Below, piece by piece: positions 63,801 through 64,000 of a stretch of DNA of 64,000 bases. The notes beneath the pieces were generated by a model. The model was not told the origin of the DNA. It ran no database searches and saw only the letters and a list, made by a program, of their open reading frames with translations. A program made the translations under genes and the position numbers. Source of the stretch: Paenibacillus sp. PK3_47 (GTDB taxonomy: Bacteria > Bacillota > Bacilli > Paenibacillales > Paenibacillaceae); contig NZ_CP026029.1 in NCBI RefSeq assembly GCF_023520895.1, positions 992,001-1,056,000 on the forward strand, in the 5' to 3' direction. Position 1 is the first letter of the stretch; every line of letters begins with the position of its first letter.

Positions 63801-64000
63801 GGCGAATTTACCCTGCGGCAGTACCACTGCCCGGGTAAAATCGTCCATTTTGAGGCCGATATGCTCCTCCACGCAGCGGGTAACATCCGCCAGCTTGTCC
63901 GCCATTACATGGTCGCCGTCTTCGGTGACTCCAATGAACCGGCTGATCGTATTGCTCACCGACTGCTCTCCGGTACGTTTGAATTTGCGTTCCACGCGGT
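60843..64000 (-). CDS. sbcC: Nuclease complex ATPase subunit SbcC, N-terminus outside window
   Basis: Rad50-like subunit of the SbcCD nuclease, which opens DNA hairpins and processes double-strand ends. About 1050 residues are visible; Walker A lies beyond the right edge. Visible landmarks: the Q-loop side FTRAVVLPQGKFAEFLSLRGVDRRQML, long coiled coils, the zinc hook QPCPVCGSEHH (about 62640-62660) at the apex, a second coiled coil, then STLSGGETFLTSLSLALALSAQIQLRG (signature) and FFFLDEGFGTLD (Walker B) with the final D-loop. The coiled coils are Ala/Glu/Gln-rich and high in GC. sbcD is expected just upstream, outside the window. Confidence 0.95.
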   Translation of the reverse strand, partial: RVERKFKRTGEQSVSNTISRFIGVTEDGDHVMADKLADVTRCVEEHIGLKMDDFTRAVVLPQGKFAEFLSLRGVDRRQMLQRLFHLEQYGDQLALKLSRRVKENEAALRALEAEQQGLGSAGKADVEAAAERLKEAVRHAAECRRRLEEALRLAERYAKIRELQEERSRRQLQRQELLRQEEGILLLEQKLGKADEAEKRLPALKAWRSAEEAWKNRVARAEGQEALAAAAQQEAAVLAAAEAAAQAALAEEEPALRSGADTYRRALELEAELGGLRKERAAVLARRDETASGLAARRERMDRERELLAKGQKRQQELQQSLQPLAVRSQERQSLQEAMQRLQELRSATSQGETAERERRERTAVLAAAEARLAAAEGRRQALEAARGGEIAAAALHQEELRAAEAAAGTAAARLEQRGAGLEAALKELEVHRLSLTLARDLQDGQPCPVCGSEHHPSPALSADGGEQEELQRSLQENRSLERYALDTRQLLRSLLEQDGAWLEQVYGEDEAGNSLRTPAAAGVEQGGDLHSAASPEASDVPDKDKLSALESQLASFKVRSAELRRSAAEWQRSMQEVQQLCHKEAAAVEAETAWVAGLAAKAEEQSLRLITLKEQWAQQFPELIPDEAEKAYREMLAKDEQAEEIRGRLEISVKFLDDKSTAVQALQEEIAGLDKELVQWSAQLEGKESLEHEKEQRLHQWTGGRPAAALLAECEQKLQKLQSALDSTRQAHKRAAEKAQHEVKEAAIALQAAESAREHCASASGQWEESLNSSPFATAAEVEAAALSPEERSSAAARVRSHRDHEAEVTLQLRNVEEKLDGAELSDAEWQESQQALQTCKDDDESSLQSRARAERDLEDLQHRHVRWMELEEQRAGHAALQDRLSKLQAVLRGNAFVEYIAEEQLMQVCQAASQRLRFLSKQRYALEVDSGGGFVIRDDGNGGVKRPVSTLSGGETFLTSLSLALALSAQIQLRGQYPLQFFFLDEGFGTLDPELLDTVITSLERLHNDQLSVGIISHVPELRARLPRKLIVVPAEQGGGGSRILLEKM

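Overview
The window looks like the chromosome of a spore-forming, low-to-moderate GC Bacillales bacterium, most likely Paenibacillus. The evidence is gene content and order matching Bacillus subtilis blocks (mraZ-rsmH-ftsL-pbpB; ylaG/H/J/K/L; rpsU-yqeY-yqeZ-yqfA...dnaG-rpoD-trmK-yqfO), sporulation genes (gerR, ylaJ, yqfC, yqfD), a bacillithiol gene (bshC), a glycine T-box, a type B RNase P RNA, and purine-rich ribosome binding sites with many TTG/GTG starts. Nearly all genes lie on the minus strand. No prophage, insertion sequence, CRISPR array or tRNA gene is visible.

Layout, left to right. 1-3180: the start of the division/cell-wall cluster (mraZ, rsmH, ftsL, class B PBP cut by the window edge), with MraZ-type repeats ahead of mraZ. 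3198-14423: ahcY and bshC, a complete oligopeptide ABC transporter (oppA, hairpin, oppBCDF), a DUF3397 membrane protein, panE and gerR. 14771-24650: a small DUF2626 protein, a secreted coiled-coil protein, an orphan solute-binding protein, and the yla block (ylaK, ylaJ, ylaL, ylaH, typA) with an LCP protein. 24824-30366: a TerC transporter, nifZ-thiI, a lytic transglycosylase and small conserved Bacillales genes. 30646-35314: a subtilisin-like protease and a divergent MocR regulator/aminotransferase pair. 35423-35831: rnpB. 35891-46685: yqfO, trmK, a membrane protein, rpoD, dnaG, yaiI, glyS, glyQ with its T-box, recO and the tiny yqzL. 46794-59931: era, cdd, dgkA, ybeY, pgpH, phoH, yqfD, yqfC, a disordered membrane protein, floA, nfeD, yqeY, rpsU and a HIT protein. 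60843-64000: sbcC, 5' end outside the window.

The genes are mostly housekeeping: septal peptidoglycan synthesis, replication priming and transcription initiation (dnaG, rpoD), ribosome and tRNA maturation (rsmH, era, ybeY, rnpB, thiI, trmK, glyQS), sulfur/methyl metabolism (ahcY, bshC, nifZ) and membrane organisation (floA, nfeD, pgpH, dgkA). Several regulatory sites can be read directly: a sigma-W-type promoter before nfeD-floA, a sigma-E-like promoter before yqfCD, tandem repeats in the mocR/aminotransferase promoter, and terminators dividing the large clusters.

The least explained DNA is non-coding: (i) a predicted about 110-nt three-way-junction RNA with its own extended -10 and U-tract terminator at 60667-60779; (ii) a 1.4-kb repeat cluster inserted between cdd and era, with an 11-copy 39-bp minisatellite, three tandem hairpins and 51-bp repeats with an inverted copy; (iii) a recurring about 65-bp inverted-repeat element that sits just upstream of ribosome binding sites (cdd, ahcY, and partly glyQ); and (iv) a 108-bp long hairpin at 17674-17781. 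No new protein system (defence island or biosynthetic cluster) was found.
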